Below are positions 1 through 8,634 of a DNA stretch of 64,000 nt, piece after piece. The first letter of the stretch is position 1. Every line of letters starts with the position of its first letter. A model generated the notes under the pieces. It did not search any database, had not been told where the DNA came from, and saw only the letters and a list, made by a program, of their open reading frames with translations. The translations under genes were made by a program, and so were the position numbers. The stretch comes from Clostridia bacterium (GTDB lineage Bacteria; Bacillota; Clostridia; Oscillospirales; Butyricicoccaceae): assembly GCA_017455565.1 (NCBI GenBank), contig JAFSZV010000034.1, forward strand, positions 1 to 64,000. Direction: 5' to 3'.

Positions 1-198
1 CCGTCATATTCTCCAGAATATAATCCAGATGAGTATTTGAATAATGATTTGAAACAGAACGTTGCACTAAAACCGCAGGCCAAAAATATAGAAGAAATAC
101 AAGAACATACTGAAGCCTTTATGGATGGGCTTCAGAAAAATTCAAATCATGTGAAGGGTTATTTCAACCACGAAAAACTTAAAACATACAAGGAATAA
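1..198 (+). CDS. IS630-family transposase, C-terminal fragment (cut by window edge)
   Basis: The first 65 codons read open from base 1 to a TAA at 196-198. They begin PSYSPEYNPDEY, the hallmark of the DDE_3 (IS630/Tc1-mariner) endonuclease C-terminus. The Glu at fragment residue 11 is the expected third catalytic acid, and the following NNDLKQN is also typical. The stretch is AT-rich and lysine-rich, unlike the GC-rich genes that follow, which fits a recent insertion. The N-terminal half lies outside the window, so I cannot tell whether the element is intact. No inverted repeat could be confirmed in 199-255, and I see nothing else in that gap. The transposase would cut and join DNA at TA targets. 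Confidence 0.8.
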   Translation, partial: PSYSPEYNPDEYLNNDLKQNVALKPQAKNIEEIQEHTEAFMDGLQKNSNHVKGYFNHEKLKTYKE

Positions 199-255
199 AG
201 CAATACCTGATTCAACCATCAGTTAATTGCCGGTATAATATTATGTGTGAAGCAT

Positions 256-879
256 TCATCCGCGCCGTCCCGGAAAAATTTCCGCCACCGCCGCGAGGTC
301 GGGAATCGCGCAATCCGCCGCGGGACAGTCTTCCGGCATAAGCGCCGCCAGACCCTGCCGAACCCAAACCGTTCCCATCCCCAGCGCCTTGGCGGGGACC
401 AGGTCGTTGTCAGGCCGGTCGCCGATCATCACAGCCTGCTCCGGGTGGCATTCTGCCAGGGAAAGCGCCCGCGCAAAAATTGCCCGGTCCGGCTTGGAAA
501 CGCCAACCTCCGACGAAGACACGACCACATCGAAAAACTCGTCCAGCCCCCACGCCTTCAGCCGTTCCGAAAGCCCTGGTGCCTGATTGGCGATGACGCC
601 AAGGCGGTATCCCCGGCTTTTCAGATTCCGCAGCGTTTCCGGGACAGCGGGATAAAGGCGCTCTTCTTCCACAGGCCACGGCGTTTTGACAAGGCCGAAA
701 AACCGGATGGCCTCGGCGTTGCCGTCTTTTCCCTGCTTCGCAAAATCCCGCCGCTTTTCATCAAAGGCCGCGAAAGGGATCCCACTCCCCTTCAGCGTTT
801 CCCGCGCCCGGCGGTCATAGGCCGCGGTTTCGTCCACAAGAGTGGTCCCCACATCAAAAAACAGCCATCGAACAGTCAT
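256..879 (-). CDS. HAD-superfamily hydrolase (phosphatase-like)
   Basis: 207 residues. The start is the ATG at 879 because GAGGGGAAGAAA precedes it; the frame stays open further upstream but that stretch has no coding look. Motif I is FFDVGTTL with nucleophile Asp9. The second Asp of the usual DxD is Gly11, a variant seen in some Firmicute HAD proteins. Motif III is Lys129 (VSKPD) and motif IV is GDRPDND at 153-159. The family removes phosphate from small metabolites in the cytosol; the substrate is unknown. The gene is monocistronic, with its own promoter (917-945), and is followed leftwards by AT-rich IS DNA. Confidence 0.85.
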   Translation of the reverse strand: MTVRWLFFDVGTTLVDETAAYDRRARETLKGSGIPFAAFDEKRRDFAKQGKDGNAEAIRFFGLVKTPWPVEEERLYPAVPETLRNLKSRGYRLGVIANQAPGLSERLKAWGLDEFFDVVVSSSEVGVSKPDRAIFARALSLAECHPEQAVMIGDRPDNDLVPAKALGMGTVWVRQGLAALMPEDCPAADCAIPDLAAVAEIFPGRRG

Positions 880-916
880 TTTCTTCCCCTCACGATCACA
901 CATTTCACTTTGCGCC

Positions 917-945
917 ATCATATACCGGAACCAAAGCGTTGTCAA
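917..945 (-). promoter_or_regulatory. Sigma-A-type promoter of the HAD hydrolase gene
   Basis: On the minus strand TTGACA (940-945) and TATGAT (917-922) are separated by 17 bp. This is 38 bp upstream of the ATG at 879. Confidence 0.65.
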
Positions 946-963
946 CTTCTCCCTGCAACGATT

Positions 964-989
964 AAAAAAGCCGGAGCGGACGCTCCGGC
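964..989 (-). terminator. Intrinsic terminator of the peptide ABC operon
   Basis: The 8-bp stem GCCGGAGC/GCTCCGGC with a 4-nt loop is followed on the minus strand by six T (A-run at 964-969). It lies 13 bp after the OppF-type stop. Confidence 0.85.
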
Positions 990-1001
990 GTTTCCGGGTG
1001 C

Positions 1002-1943
1002 TCAGGCCTCCAGCCTGACCCGATACTGTTCCAACTCCTCCCGGTTGCCCATGACGAAATGGCCCGACTCGATCTCTGTCCAAATCGGCTTGTCGGTCTC
1101 ATAATGGTGCTGGGTGGGATCATAGATCTCCAAAATCTTTCGTTTTTCCGAATCGGGATCGGGCAGCGGGATGGCGGAAAGCAGGGCGCGGGTATAGGGA
1201 TGCAGCGGATGTTCAAAGAGCTTTTCGGTCTCGGAGAGCTCCACGATCACGCCCTTATGAATCACGGCGATCCGGTCGCAGATAAAACGCATGACCGAAA
1301 GGTCGTGTGCGATAAACAGATAGGTCAGGCCGCGCTCCTTTTGCAGGCGGCTCAACAGGTTGAGCACCTGTGCGCGGATCGACACGTCCAGCGCGGAGAT
1401 GGGCTCATCGGCGATGATGAACTCCGGCTCCATGATAAGGCTGCGGGCGATGCCGATGCGCTGCCGCTGGCCGCCGGAAAACTCGTGAGGAAAGCGGCTG
1501 GCAAACTCGGGCAGCAAGCCCACCTCCAGCAGGGCTTTTGTTACCATTTCCGAGCGCTCCTGCTTCTTCAGGTCGGGGCGCACGTTGATCAGGCCTTCAG
1601 AGACGATATAGTCCACCTTGGCACGCTCATTCAGCGAGGCCATGGGGTCCTGAAAGATCATCTGGATCTGCTGGGTGACTTTTTTATCCAACTCCTTGGA
1701 GATCTTGCCGCTGATGCGCTGGCCCTTGTAAATGACTTCGCCATGGGACATGGGATTGATGCGGATGATGGCGCGGCCGATGGTGGTCTTTCCCGAGCCG
1801 GACTCGCCCACCAGGCCGAAGGTCTCGCCCTTGTAAATATCGAAGCTGACGCCCTTGACCGCCACAAACCTGTTTCTGCGGCTGCCGAAGGTCACTTCCA
1901 TATTCCGGACGCTGACCAGGATTTCACCGAGTGATTTGCTCAT
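1002..1943 (-). CDS. oppF: Peptide/nickel ABC transporter ATP-binding protein (OppF/DppF type)
   Basis: 313 residues; one of two ATPases that power import of oligopeptides or related solutes at the inner face of the membrane. Walker A is GESGSGKTT (46-54), the Q-loop Gln is in FQDP (about 98), the signature is SGGQR (156-160), and Walker B is FIIADEP (175-181). The C-terminal [13 protein letters not shown] block is the Opp/Dpp-specific oligopeptide-binding region. It is the last gene of the cluster and overlaps the OppD-type gene by 20 bp, so translation is probably coupled. It is the only F-type ATPase for two importer clusters. The peptide specificity cannot be read from sequence. Confidence 0.93.
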   Translation of the reverse strand: MSKSLGEILVSVRNMEVTFGSRRNRFVAVKGVSFDIYKGETFGLVGESGSGKTTIGRAIIRINPMSHGEVIYKGQRISGKISKELDKKVTQQIQMIFQDPMASLNERAKVDYIVSEGLINVRPDLKKQERSEMVTKALLEVGLLPEFASRFPHEFSGGQRQRIGIARSLIMEPEFIIADEPISALDVSIRAQVLNLLSRLQKERGLTYLFIAHDLSVMRFICDRIAVIHKGVIVELSETEKLFEHPLHPYTRALLSAIPLPDPDSEKRKILEIYDPTQHHYETDKPIWTEIESGHFVMGNREELEQYRVRLEA

Positions 1944-3003
1944 TGACAGCGTCCTCCTTTTTCAGGTTCCGAATGTTGCGGATATTCTTAATGTGTTCCG
2001 GCGGCTCAACGCCGGGAGAACGGGGATCCAGCAGCCAGGTCCGGGCTTTATGGGTGGGGCTCACCTCAAAATAAGGCGGGCGGGCCACAAAATCCACCTT
2101 GAGGGCTCTGGGATTGCGCGGGGCGAAGGCGTCGCCGTGGATCTCGTGGAACAGGTTGGGCGGCGTGCCCTGGATGGAATAGAGTTCCTCGCCCTTGACG
2201 CCGAGCTGGGGCAGCGAAGACAAAAGCGCCCAGGTATAGGGATGCCTAGAGTCGTAAAACACCTCGTCGCAGGTGCCGATTTCCACGATATCGCCGGCAT
2301 ACATCACGGCGATCCGGTCGGCCACGTTGGCCACCACGCCCAGATCGTGAGTGATGTAGATAATGGTCAGCCCGTATTTCCGCTGCAGCGCCTTCAAAAG
2401 CTCCAGGATCTGCGCCTGAATGGTCACGTCCAGCGCGGTGGTGGGCTCGTCGCAGATCAGGATCTCGGGCACGCAGGCCATGGCGATGGCGATGACCACC
2501 CTCTGGCGCATGCCGCCGGAAAACTCGTGGGGATATTGCTTATAGCGGCGCTCGGGTTCGGGGATGCCCACGTCGGCCAGCAGCTCCAGCGTGCGCTTTT
2601 TCGCCTCGGCGGCACCCACCTTGTTGTGCAGGGTAAAGGCCTCCTGGATCTGCTTGCCCACAGGCTTTAAGGGGTTGAGAGAGGTCATGGGATCCTGAAA
2701 CACCATAGCGATCTTTTTGCCGCGGATGTGGATCCATTCCCTTTCCTTCTGAAAGGCAGCCAGATCCTGCCCGCCGTATTCGATGGAGCCGGAATCCACC
2801 CAGCCGTTGTTGTCCAGAAGGCCCATAAAGGTCTTGCAGAACACGCTTTTGCCCGAGCCGGATTCGCCCACGACGGCAAGATTCTCGCCCTTGTGCAGAT
2901 CCATGCTGATGCCGCGGATGGCCGTCAGCACCTGACCGCGCAGGTTGAATTTGACCACCAGATCTCTGACGCGCAGAATCACATCTTTCTTCATTTCACA
3001 CAT
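1924..3003 (-). CDS. oppD: Peptide ABC transporter ATP-binding protein (OppD/DppD type), cluster 1
   Basis: 359 residues. Walker A is GESGSGKS (46-53), the Q-loop is in [12 protein letters not shown], the signature is SGGMR (162-166), and Walker B is [11 protein letters not shown] (182-192). The oligo_HPY region contains [14 protein letters not shown]. The start at 3003 has GGGGGAGG seven bases upstream; the internal Met4 would be too far. It pairs with the OppF-type protein as a heterodimeric ATPase. It is very similar over its whole length to the second OppD-type protein at 7555-8622, including an unusual C-terminal extension ([24 protein letters not shown]), so the two clusters are duplicates. 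Confidence 0.93.
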   Translation of the reverse strand: MCEMKKDVILRVRDLVVKFNLRGQVLTAIRGISMDLHKGENLAVVGESGSGKSVFCKTFMGLLDNNGWVDSGSIEYGGQDLAAFQKEREWIHIRGKKIAMVFQDPMTSLNPLKPVGKQIQEAFTLHNKVGAAEAKKRTLELLADVGIPEPERRYKQYPHEFSGGMRQRVVIAIAMACVPEILICDEPTTALDVTIQAQILELLKALQRKYGLTIIYITHDLGVVANVADRIAVMYAGDIVEIGTCDEVFYDSRHPYTWALLSSLPQLGVKGEELYSIQGTPPNLFHEIHGDAFAPRNPRALKVDFVARPPYFEVSPTHKARTWLLDPRSPGVEPPEHIKNIRNIRNLKKEDAVNEQITR

Positions 3004-3018
3004 CTTCTTTCCTCCCCC

Positions 3019-4161
3019 TTAACGATGGTTCCGCGGATCGGAAGCGTCCGCAAACGCGTTGCCCAGCGCATAGAACGAGATGGTGATAGCCGCCACCACG
3101 ATCACTGGGAAGATCAACTGATACTGCTGCGACGGCACAAGCATCACTTTGCGGCCCTCGTTGATCAGGTTGCCAAGCGATGGCAGCGAGATGGGAAGTC
3201 CCAGACCGATATAGGTGAGGAACACCTCGGAGCCGATGGCGTCGGGAATGGCCAGCGCCGTCTGCAGCATAATGACCGACACCAGCTGCGGCAGGATGTT
3301 CCTGAGAACGATCTGCAGGCCCGGAGTGCCAAGGCAGCGGGAGGCCAGGTTGTATTCCCGGTCGCGGTAGATCAAAATCTGGTTGCGGATATACTTGGAC
3401 ATGCCGATCCATCCCGTCAGACACATGACGAAGATCATGGTCTTGAGGCTGGGCTTCATGATATAAAGCAAGAGCATCCGCAAAATGGTATAGGGAATGT
3501 TGTCGAACAGGTTGTAGATCTCGGTAAACAGCCAGTCCATCTTGCGGGCATAGCCCCAAATCGAGCCTAGGACAATGCCGATGATATTGTTGGTGATGGC
3601 CACGCACAGCCCGATGAACAGTGAGGTGCGGGTGCCGCGCCAGATGCGGGACCAGAGATCCTGGCCGATGGAATTGGTGCCGAACCAGAACTCCTTGTTG
3701 GGCTGGACGTTGCGCAGGTGGGTCTCCCGGCCTCCGACAATGGTGTTGTAGATCTTCAGCGGATCCTTCTGGTTGGGGAGCAGCGGCTGGATAAAGGTGA
3801 ACACCAGCAGCAGCACCAAAAAGATCAGCAAAAACACCGATATCTTCTTTTTCAAAAAGACCCGCAGGGTGCTTCCCCAGTAAGAATAGTTGGAATACCC
3901 CGAACGCTCGGCCTCCGCCGCATTGTATTCCGCCTCGGTGAACAGGTCGTCGGTGATGGGAGTCGTCCCGTCGTCGCAGAAGATGGCGGAGTCACCGGGA
4001 GGCGGCTGATTCTTCAGCTCGTCCAGTTGATCGGTCTCTTCAAAGCCCTTGCTCAGCTTTTCGATCTTGCGGTCCATGAAGCTACGGAACATGGGCACGC
4101 CGTGCTCCTCTTCCTCGCGGCGGATCTTTTCCCGGGCGCTTTTATCCTTCTTGTCGATCAT
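3019..4161 (-). CDS. oppC: Peptide ABC transporter permease (OppC/DppC type), cluster 1
   Basis: 380 residues. The start is the ATG at 4161, which overlaps the stop of the upstream permease as TGATG and has GGGAGG in front. The longer upstream frame is not coding. A hydrophilic, acidic N-terminal tail of about 105 residues precedes the first membrane span, longer than in classical OppC. About six spans follow, and the cytoplasmic coupling loop (LASRCLGTPGLQIVLRN) is of the EAA type. It forms the membrane channel with the OppB-type partner. The same long tail, with the shared YSNYSYW segment just before span 1, occurs in the cluster 2 OppC. Confidence 0.9.
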   Translation of the reverse strand: MIDKKDKSAREKIRREEEEHGVPMFRSFMDRKIEKLSKGFEETDQLDELKNQPPPGDSAIFCDDGTTPITDDLFTEAEYNAAEAERSGYSNYSYWGSTLRVFLKKKISVFLLIFLVLLLVFTFIQPLLPNQKDPLKIYNTIVGGRETHLRNVQPNKEFWFGTNSIGQDLWSRIWRGTRTSLFIGLCVAITNNIIGIVLGSIWGYARKMDWLFTEIYNLFDNIPYTILRMLLLYIMKPSLKTMIFVMCLTGWIGMSKYIRNQILIYRDREYNLASRCLGTPGLQIVLRNILPQLVSVIMLQTALAIPDAIGSEVFLTYIGLGLPISLPSLGNLINEGRKVMLVPSQQYQLIFPVIVVAAITISFYALGNAFADASDPRNHR

Positions 4162-5117
4162 CAGCGGCTGCCTCCCTTCTTGGTCAGCGAGATCCGGGGA
4201 TCGCAGATCATCATCATGATATCGCCCAGCAGCAGGCCGATCACGCTGATGGCGGAATAGAGCAGCACCATCGCCTGCACCATGGTGTTGTCCTGCCGCT
4301 GGATCGAGGTGATGAGCAAGCCGCCCATGCCGGGGATCGAGAACAGCGACTCCACGTAAAGCGAGCCGGAAATGGTGAACAACAGCGTGGTGGGAAGGCT
4401 CTGCGCCATGGGGATAAAGGCGTTTCGCATCACATGGCGGAAGGCCACCTGCGACGACGTCATGCCCTTGGCCCGGGCCAGACGGATATAGTCCAGATTC
4501 ATCTGGTCCACCATATAGCGGCGCATCCACATGGCGTTGGAGGCGATGCCTCCCAGCGACAGACAGAGGATTGGCAAGATGCGGCTGACGGGATTATATC
4601 GCTCGAAGAGCATTGGCAGGCCGAGCGCCTTTGACACATAGATCTGGATAAACAGGAAATACACCGCCGCAGGCAGCGCGTTGATCAGCAGAATGTAAAG
4701 GTTGCCCAGCGAATCAAAAAACCTGCCCTTCCATCTGGCCATCATAACACCCATGGAATAGCCAATGAGCATCTGGAAGATCATGGCGATGGCGCCAAAC
4801 TGGAAGGACCATTTCGCCTTTGGGATGATCAGATCGACGCATTTGGCGCCCTGCTGGATCACGATGGATTCTCCCAGGTCGCCGTGAAGCAGCAGTTTCT
4901 TCCAAAAATTCCCAAGCTGAACATACCATGGGTCAAACAGGCCAAGCTGCTTGAGAATGTTTTCTTTGACCGTATCGCTCATGGAGTCGGACCGGCCGCC
5001 AAAATAGGTGTCTGTCGGCAGCAGGCGCATCAGCATAAAAACGATGGACAGCACCAGGAACATGGTGATCATGGCGCGTCCCAGACGGCCAACCGTATAT
5101 CGTAGCAAAAAAGTCAC
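4161..5117 (-). CDS. oppB: Peptide ABC transporter permease (OppB/DppB type), cluster 1
   Basis: 318 residues, six predicted spans, with the EAA-type loop LARAKGMTSSQVAFRHV near residue 200. The frame opens at a GTG (5115-5117). A TTG three codons inside has better spacing from the AAAGGGG ribosome site, so the true start may be 5108. It dimerises with the OppC-type protein. It is separated from the binding-protein gene by a long hairpin (5144-5181), the usual arrangement when the binding protein must outnumber the channel. Confidence 0.9.
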   Translation of the reverse strand: MTFLLRYTVGRLGRAMITMFLVLSIVFMLMRLLPTDTYFGGRSDSMSDTVKENILKQLGLFDPWYVQLGNFWKKLLLHGDLGESIVIQQGAKCVDLIIPKAKWSFQFGAIAMIFQMLIGYSMGVMMARWKGRFFDSLGNLYILLINALPAAVYFLFIQIYVSKALGLPMLFERYNPVSRILPILCLSLGGIASNAMWMRRYMVDQMNLDYIRLARAKGMTSSQVAFRHVMRNAFIPMAQSLPTTLLFTISGSLYVESLFSIPGMGGLLITSIQRQDNTMVQAMVLLYSAISVIGLLLGDIMMMICDPRISLTKKGGSR

Positions 5118-5143
5118 CCCTTTATTCAGGAATGTTTCAAATT

Positions 5144-5181
5144 ACGCAAAGAGCCCCCAAACGGGGGCTCTCCGTTTGCGT
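5144..5181 (-). terminator. Long hairpin between binding-protein and permease genes (attenuator or RNA-stability element)
   Basis: Perfect 8-bp stem GAGCCCCC/GGGGGCTC (5151-5158 with 5163-5170, loop AAAC), extended by ACGCAAA/TTTGCGT (5144-5150 with 5175-5181) across a 4-nt bulge. On the minus strand it is followed by only a weak T-rich tail, so partial termination or 3'-end protection of the binding-protein mRNA is more likely than full stop. Confidence 0.65.
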
Positions 5182-5218
5182 TTCAGGGAAGCTCAGGATC
5201 AAACGCGGGGACCTTCAA

Positions 5219-7261
5219 TCAATAATCGCGACCTTCGGCCTGCGCCTTTGCGATACGATCGGCACGCTCGGCCTCCCAAATGGGCAGCTTCTCCAGATAG
5301 GTTTCCGTGTCCATGGGGGTCTTCATGACCACCTGATACTTATAGCGGTCTTCGGACATGCCAAAGGGCGCGAACTGAGATTCAAAGGGATTCATATAAG
5401 AGGACAGGTAGCCGCAGCCGCCCAAGGTGCCCAAGGGCATCACAACGGCGTTGTCCAGCAGATAAGCCTCAACTTTGGCAAAGGCGTGATACCGCTTACT
5501 CAGATCGTTTACCTCGGCGGAGGCCTCGCGGACCATATCGCTGTAGGGGAAATTCTTCCAGTAGGTCTCGTCGTACTCGCGGCGGCCCTTGCGTCCGTCG
5601 GGGTCGTTTTCGTCGGTCTGGGTGGCCATGCCGTCCAGATGCCACCAGTAGTTGTAAGCCTGGCCCAGGTTGAAGGGGTCGGTCCAAGTCTCGGGGTCGG
5701 CGTAGTCGGGGCCCCAGTAAGACATCATGAAAGAATAGTTGCCGGCGCGGCGGGTGATGGCCAGATAGTCGGTGGAGGGATAGCCTTCCAGCACGAACTT
5801 GATGTAATCAGAGCCCAGATCGTTTTCGATCTGCTGCGACACCACCTGCGCCAACTCCACCTGGCTGGAGTCGGTCATATAGGGCATATAGGCCACGATA
5901 GGGAAGGTGACGCCCTGCGCGGTCAGCTCCTCAATGGCCTTGTCGCGGTATTCACATGCCTTTTCGACCTGATACTGAGATTGCTCGGTGAACTCCTTCA
6001 GCTCATCGAAGTCGGTGAAATCCTTCCCGTCGGCGGCGCAGAAGTTCTCAGGCGTGATGGTGCGGAGCTCATAGGTTTCGGGGGTGTAGGGATCATAGCA
6101 GGAAATGGCGCGGATCCGGTCCAGACCCCAGAACAGGGATTTGCGGAAGTTCAGGTTGTTGGCGGCGGCGATCCACTGCGCGTGGCTCAACTGATAGCCG
6201 TCGATCTTTTTTTCATCGTAGGTGGGCATACAGTTGATCAGATAGAAGTAGCTGTAAGAGCCGGGACGGTTGGGGCGGATGAGCTTTGCCTTCTCGGGGT
6301 CTCTTAGCCATTCGTCGATCTGGGTAGTGGGGATGTCGGCGTAGGTGACGTCGCCTCTCAGCAGCGCCTGAGGCGCCAGGGTGTTGGCCTCAGCGTTGTA
6401 GAGGTTTTCAATGCGCTCGACGTGGATATCCTCGATATCCCAGTATTCGGGGTTGCGCTCTTCAATATAATAAGAGTTCTGCTCCCACTCCTTGCAAAGG
6501 AACGCGCCGCAGTAAAGGATGGTCTTGTTGTTGGTACCGAAGCGGTCGCCCTGCTCCTCCAGGAATTTGGCGCAGGTGGGATAGCCCCAGTTATAGGTCA
6601 GACGGGACAGGAAGTAAGGGCAGGCCTTGGTGAGCTCCATGGACAGCTCATACTTGCTGACAGCCTTCATGCCGACGGTGGCAAAGTCGGGCTCGGTGTC
6701 AATGACGCCGTCTTCAAACTGCTGCATGTCTTTGAAATACTTCTCAGCGCCGATAAAGTCAAACAACAGGTCGGCGGTCCGGGCGCCGTTGGCGGGGTTC
6801 AGGATCCACTTGGCGGTGGTGACCCAGTCTTCTGCGATTACTTCTTCTTCGCCATAGAAGGATCCGTCATAGTTCTGCCACCGGATGCCCTCGCGGAGCT
6901 TGAAGATCCAGCGCTGGCCCTCTTTTTCGTCGCCCTTCTCATCGATATAAACGAAGCTCTCCTTGGTCCAGCTTTCCGCCAGGCAGGGCTGGCACAAGCC
7001 GAAGTTGTCGTACTCCACCAGAGAATCAATCCAGTTGGCCCATGTGCTGGCCGACGAGGGATGTAGGGGGTTCCAGTCGGAAATTTCGCTGTGATACAGC
7101 AGCTTGACAACCTGCTTTTCGTTGATGTTTTCGGCAGACGTCGCCGCAGCACTGCCCTGACCGCCAATGACGTTGCCGGTGCCCCCGCCGGTCTTTCCGC
7201 AGCCGGCAAACACCGCAGACATCATTGCAAAAGCGAGCAGCAATGCGATCCATTTTTTCAT
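5219..7261 (-). CDS. Peptide-type ABC transporter substrate-binding lipoprotein, cluster 1
   Basis: 680 residues; a family 5 solute-binding protein (SBP_bac_5), longer than the usual 520-600. The ATG at 7261 has AAAGGAGAG upstream. A type II signal peptide ends in the lipobox VFAG-Cys21, so the mature protein is anchored outside the membrane. A Gly/Ser-rich linker follows. Family features include the EGIRWQNYDGSFYGEEEV segment, which lines up with the usual RxGVxWxDG motif. It captures the solute for the permeases encoded downstream. It shares the MKKWIA leader and overall layout with the cluster 2 binding protein, but the two have diverged more than the ATPases, suggesting different ligands. 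Confidence 0.9.
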   Translation of the reverse strand: MKKWIALLLAFAMMSAVFAGCGKTGGGTGNVIGGQGSAAATSAENINEKQVVKLLYHSEISDWNPLHPSSASTWANWIDSLVEYDNFGLCQPCLAESWTKESFVYIDEKGDEKEGQRWIFKLREGIRWQNYDGSFYGEEEVIAEDWVTTAKWILNPANGARTADLLFDFIGAEKYFKDMQQFEDGVIDTEPDFATVGMKAVSKYELSMELTKACPYFLSRLTYNWGYPTCAKFLEEQGDRFGTNNKTILYCGAFLCKEWEQNSYYIEERNPEYWDIEDIHVERIENLYNAEANTLAPQALLRGDVTYADIPTTQIDEWLRDPEKAKLIRPNRPGSYSYFYLINCMPTYDEKKIDGYQLSHAQWIAAANNLNFRKSLFWGLDRIRAISCYDPYTPETYELRTITPENFCAADGKDFTDFDELKEFTEQSQYQVEKACEYRDKAIEELTAQGVTFPIVAYMPYMTDSSQVELAQVVSQQIENDLGSDYIKFVLEGYPSTDYLAITRRAGNYSFMMSYWGPDYADPETWTDPFNLGQAYNYWWHLDGMATQTDENDPDGRKGRREYDETYWKNFPYSDMVREASAEVNDLSKRYHAFAKVEAYLLDNAVVMPLGTLGGCGYLSSYMNPFESQFAPFGMSEDRYKYQVVMKTPMDTETYLEKLPIWEAERADRIAKAQAEGRDY

Positions 7262-7324
7262 AATGCTCTCTCCTTTCCTGTGTCTGTTCTGTTCATTCAA
7301 ATAAAAATCCCATATTTTGGAATA

Positions 7325-7347
7325 ATTATATGGATACTGTATCATAT
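7325..7347 (-). promoter_or_regulatory. Candidate -10 element and overlapping palindrome upstream of the cluster 1 binding-protein gene
   Basis: The 293-base gap 7262-7554 is AT-rich and holds no gene. On the minus strand TATAAT lies at 7325-7330. It is overlapped by the inverted repeat GATAC-T-GTATC (7333-7343) with ATAT flanks, a plausible operator. No good -35 was found, so the promoter is tentative. Confidence 0.4.
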
Positions 7348-7554
7348 TTCCGTACTTTTTTCCAGAGAAAAGTCTTTATTTGGGGCTGTAAGCAAAGAAA
7401 ATCCGACAATTTTGTAAGTTTTTACCGATTTAGCGCTTTAAAACTGTATGTTTTCACAACAGCCATTCCCACTTTCTCCGGTTTTTCAATCGGCCCTTTG
7501 TCCGGTTTGCGGACCGCCGCCTGTTTTTGCGCGGGGCGGCGATCGTTTCCCGCA

Positions 7555-8622
7555 TCACGCCGGCCCGCTTTTTTCTCTCTTTCGAATACTGCGGATGTTT
7601 TTAATCGCCGCGGGCGGCTCGATCCGCGGCGCACGGGGATCCAGCAGCCAGGTCCGGGCCTTGTGGGTGGGGCTCACATCAAAATATGGCGGGCGGTGCT
7701 TGAAATCGATTTTGAGCGCACGGGGATTGCGGGGCGCGAAAGCGTCGCCCCGAATGATGTTGAACAGGTTGGGCGGCGTGCCCCGGATGGAATAAAGCTC
7801 CTCGCCCTTGACGCCGAGCTGGGGCAGCGAAGACAAAAGCGCCCAGGTATAAGGATGTCTGGGGTCGTAAAACACCTCGTCGCAGGTGCCGATTTCCACA
7901 ATGTCGCCGGCGTACATTACAGCGATCCGGTCGGCCACGTTTGCCACCACGCCCAGGTCGTGGGTGATATAGATCGTAGTCAGCCGGTATTTTTTCTTCA
8001 GCTCTTTAATCAAGTGAAGGATCTGAGCCTGAATGGTCACGTCCAGCGCGGTGGTAGGCTCGTCGCAGATCAGGATCTTGGGATTGCAGGCCATGGCGAT
8101 GGCGATGACCGCCCGCTGGCGCATCCCGCCGGAAAACTCGTGAGGATATTGCTTATAGCGGCGCTCGGGCTCAGGGATGCCCACGTCGGTCAGGATCTCC
8201 ACCGCCTTTTGCCGGGCGGCCTCGCCCTTCAGCCCCTGATGAAGCTCCAGCGCCTCGCCGATCTGCCAGCCCACGGTCTTCAGCGGATTCAAGGAGGTCA
8301 TGGGGTCCTGCATAACCATGGCGACCTCCCGGCCGCGGATGCGGCTCCATTCTTTTTCCGTTTTGAACTTTGCCAGATCCTCCGGCTCGCCGCCCATGCC
8401 GTAATACAGGATTGAGCCAGAATCCACCCAGCCGTTTTTATCCAGCAGGCCGATGAAATTCTTGGTGAACACGCTTTTCCCCGAGCCGGATTCTCCCACG
8501 ATGGCAAGGCTCTCACCCCGGTAAAGATCCAGGCTGATGCCCCGGATGGCGTGCAGCACCTTTCCCCGCAGCGTGAACTTCACGTGCAGGTCACGAACGG
8601 ATAAGATCACGTTTTGCTCCAT
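7555..8622 (-). CDS. oppD: Peptide ABC transporter ATP-binding protein (OppD/DppD type), cluster 2
   Basis: 355 residues. Walker A is GESGSGKS, the signature is SGGMRQR and Walker B is [11 protein letters not shown]; the oligo_HPY block [14 protein letters not shown] is identical to that of the cluster 1 paralogue. The ATG at 8622 has GGAGG upstream. It lies 12 bp after the OppC-type gene. No F-type partner follows it: after this gene comes a 293-bp gap and then the cluster 1 binding protein. It must either work as a homodimer or borrow the F-type ATPase encoded at 1002-1943. Confidence 0.92.
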   Translation of the reverse strand: MEQNVILSVRDLHVKFTLRGKVLHAIRGISLDLYRGESLAIVGESGSGKSVFTKNFIGLLDKNGWVDSGSILYYGMGGEPEDLAKFKTEKEWSRIRGREVAMVMQDPMTSLNPLKTVGWQIGEALELHQGLKGEAARQKAVEILTDVGIPEPERRYKQYPHEFSGGMRQRAVIAIAMACNPKILICDEPTTALDVTIQAQILHLIKELKKKYRLTTIYITHDLGVVANVADRIAVMYAGDIVEIGTCDEVFYDPRHPYTWALLSSLPQLGVKGEELYSIRGTPPNLFNIIRGDAFAPRNPRALKIDFKHRPPYFDVSPTHKARTWLLDPRAPRIEPPAAIKNIRSIRKREKSGPA

Positions 8623-8634
8623 ACCGCCGCCTCC

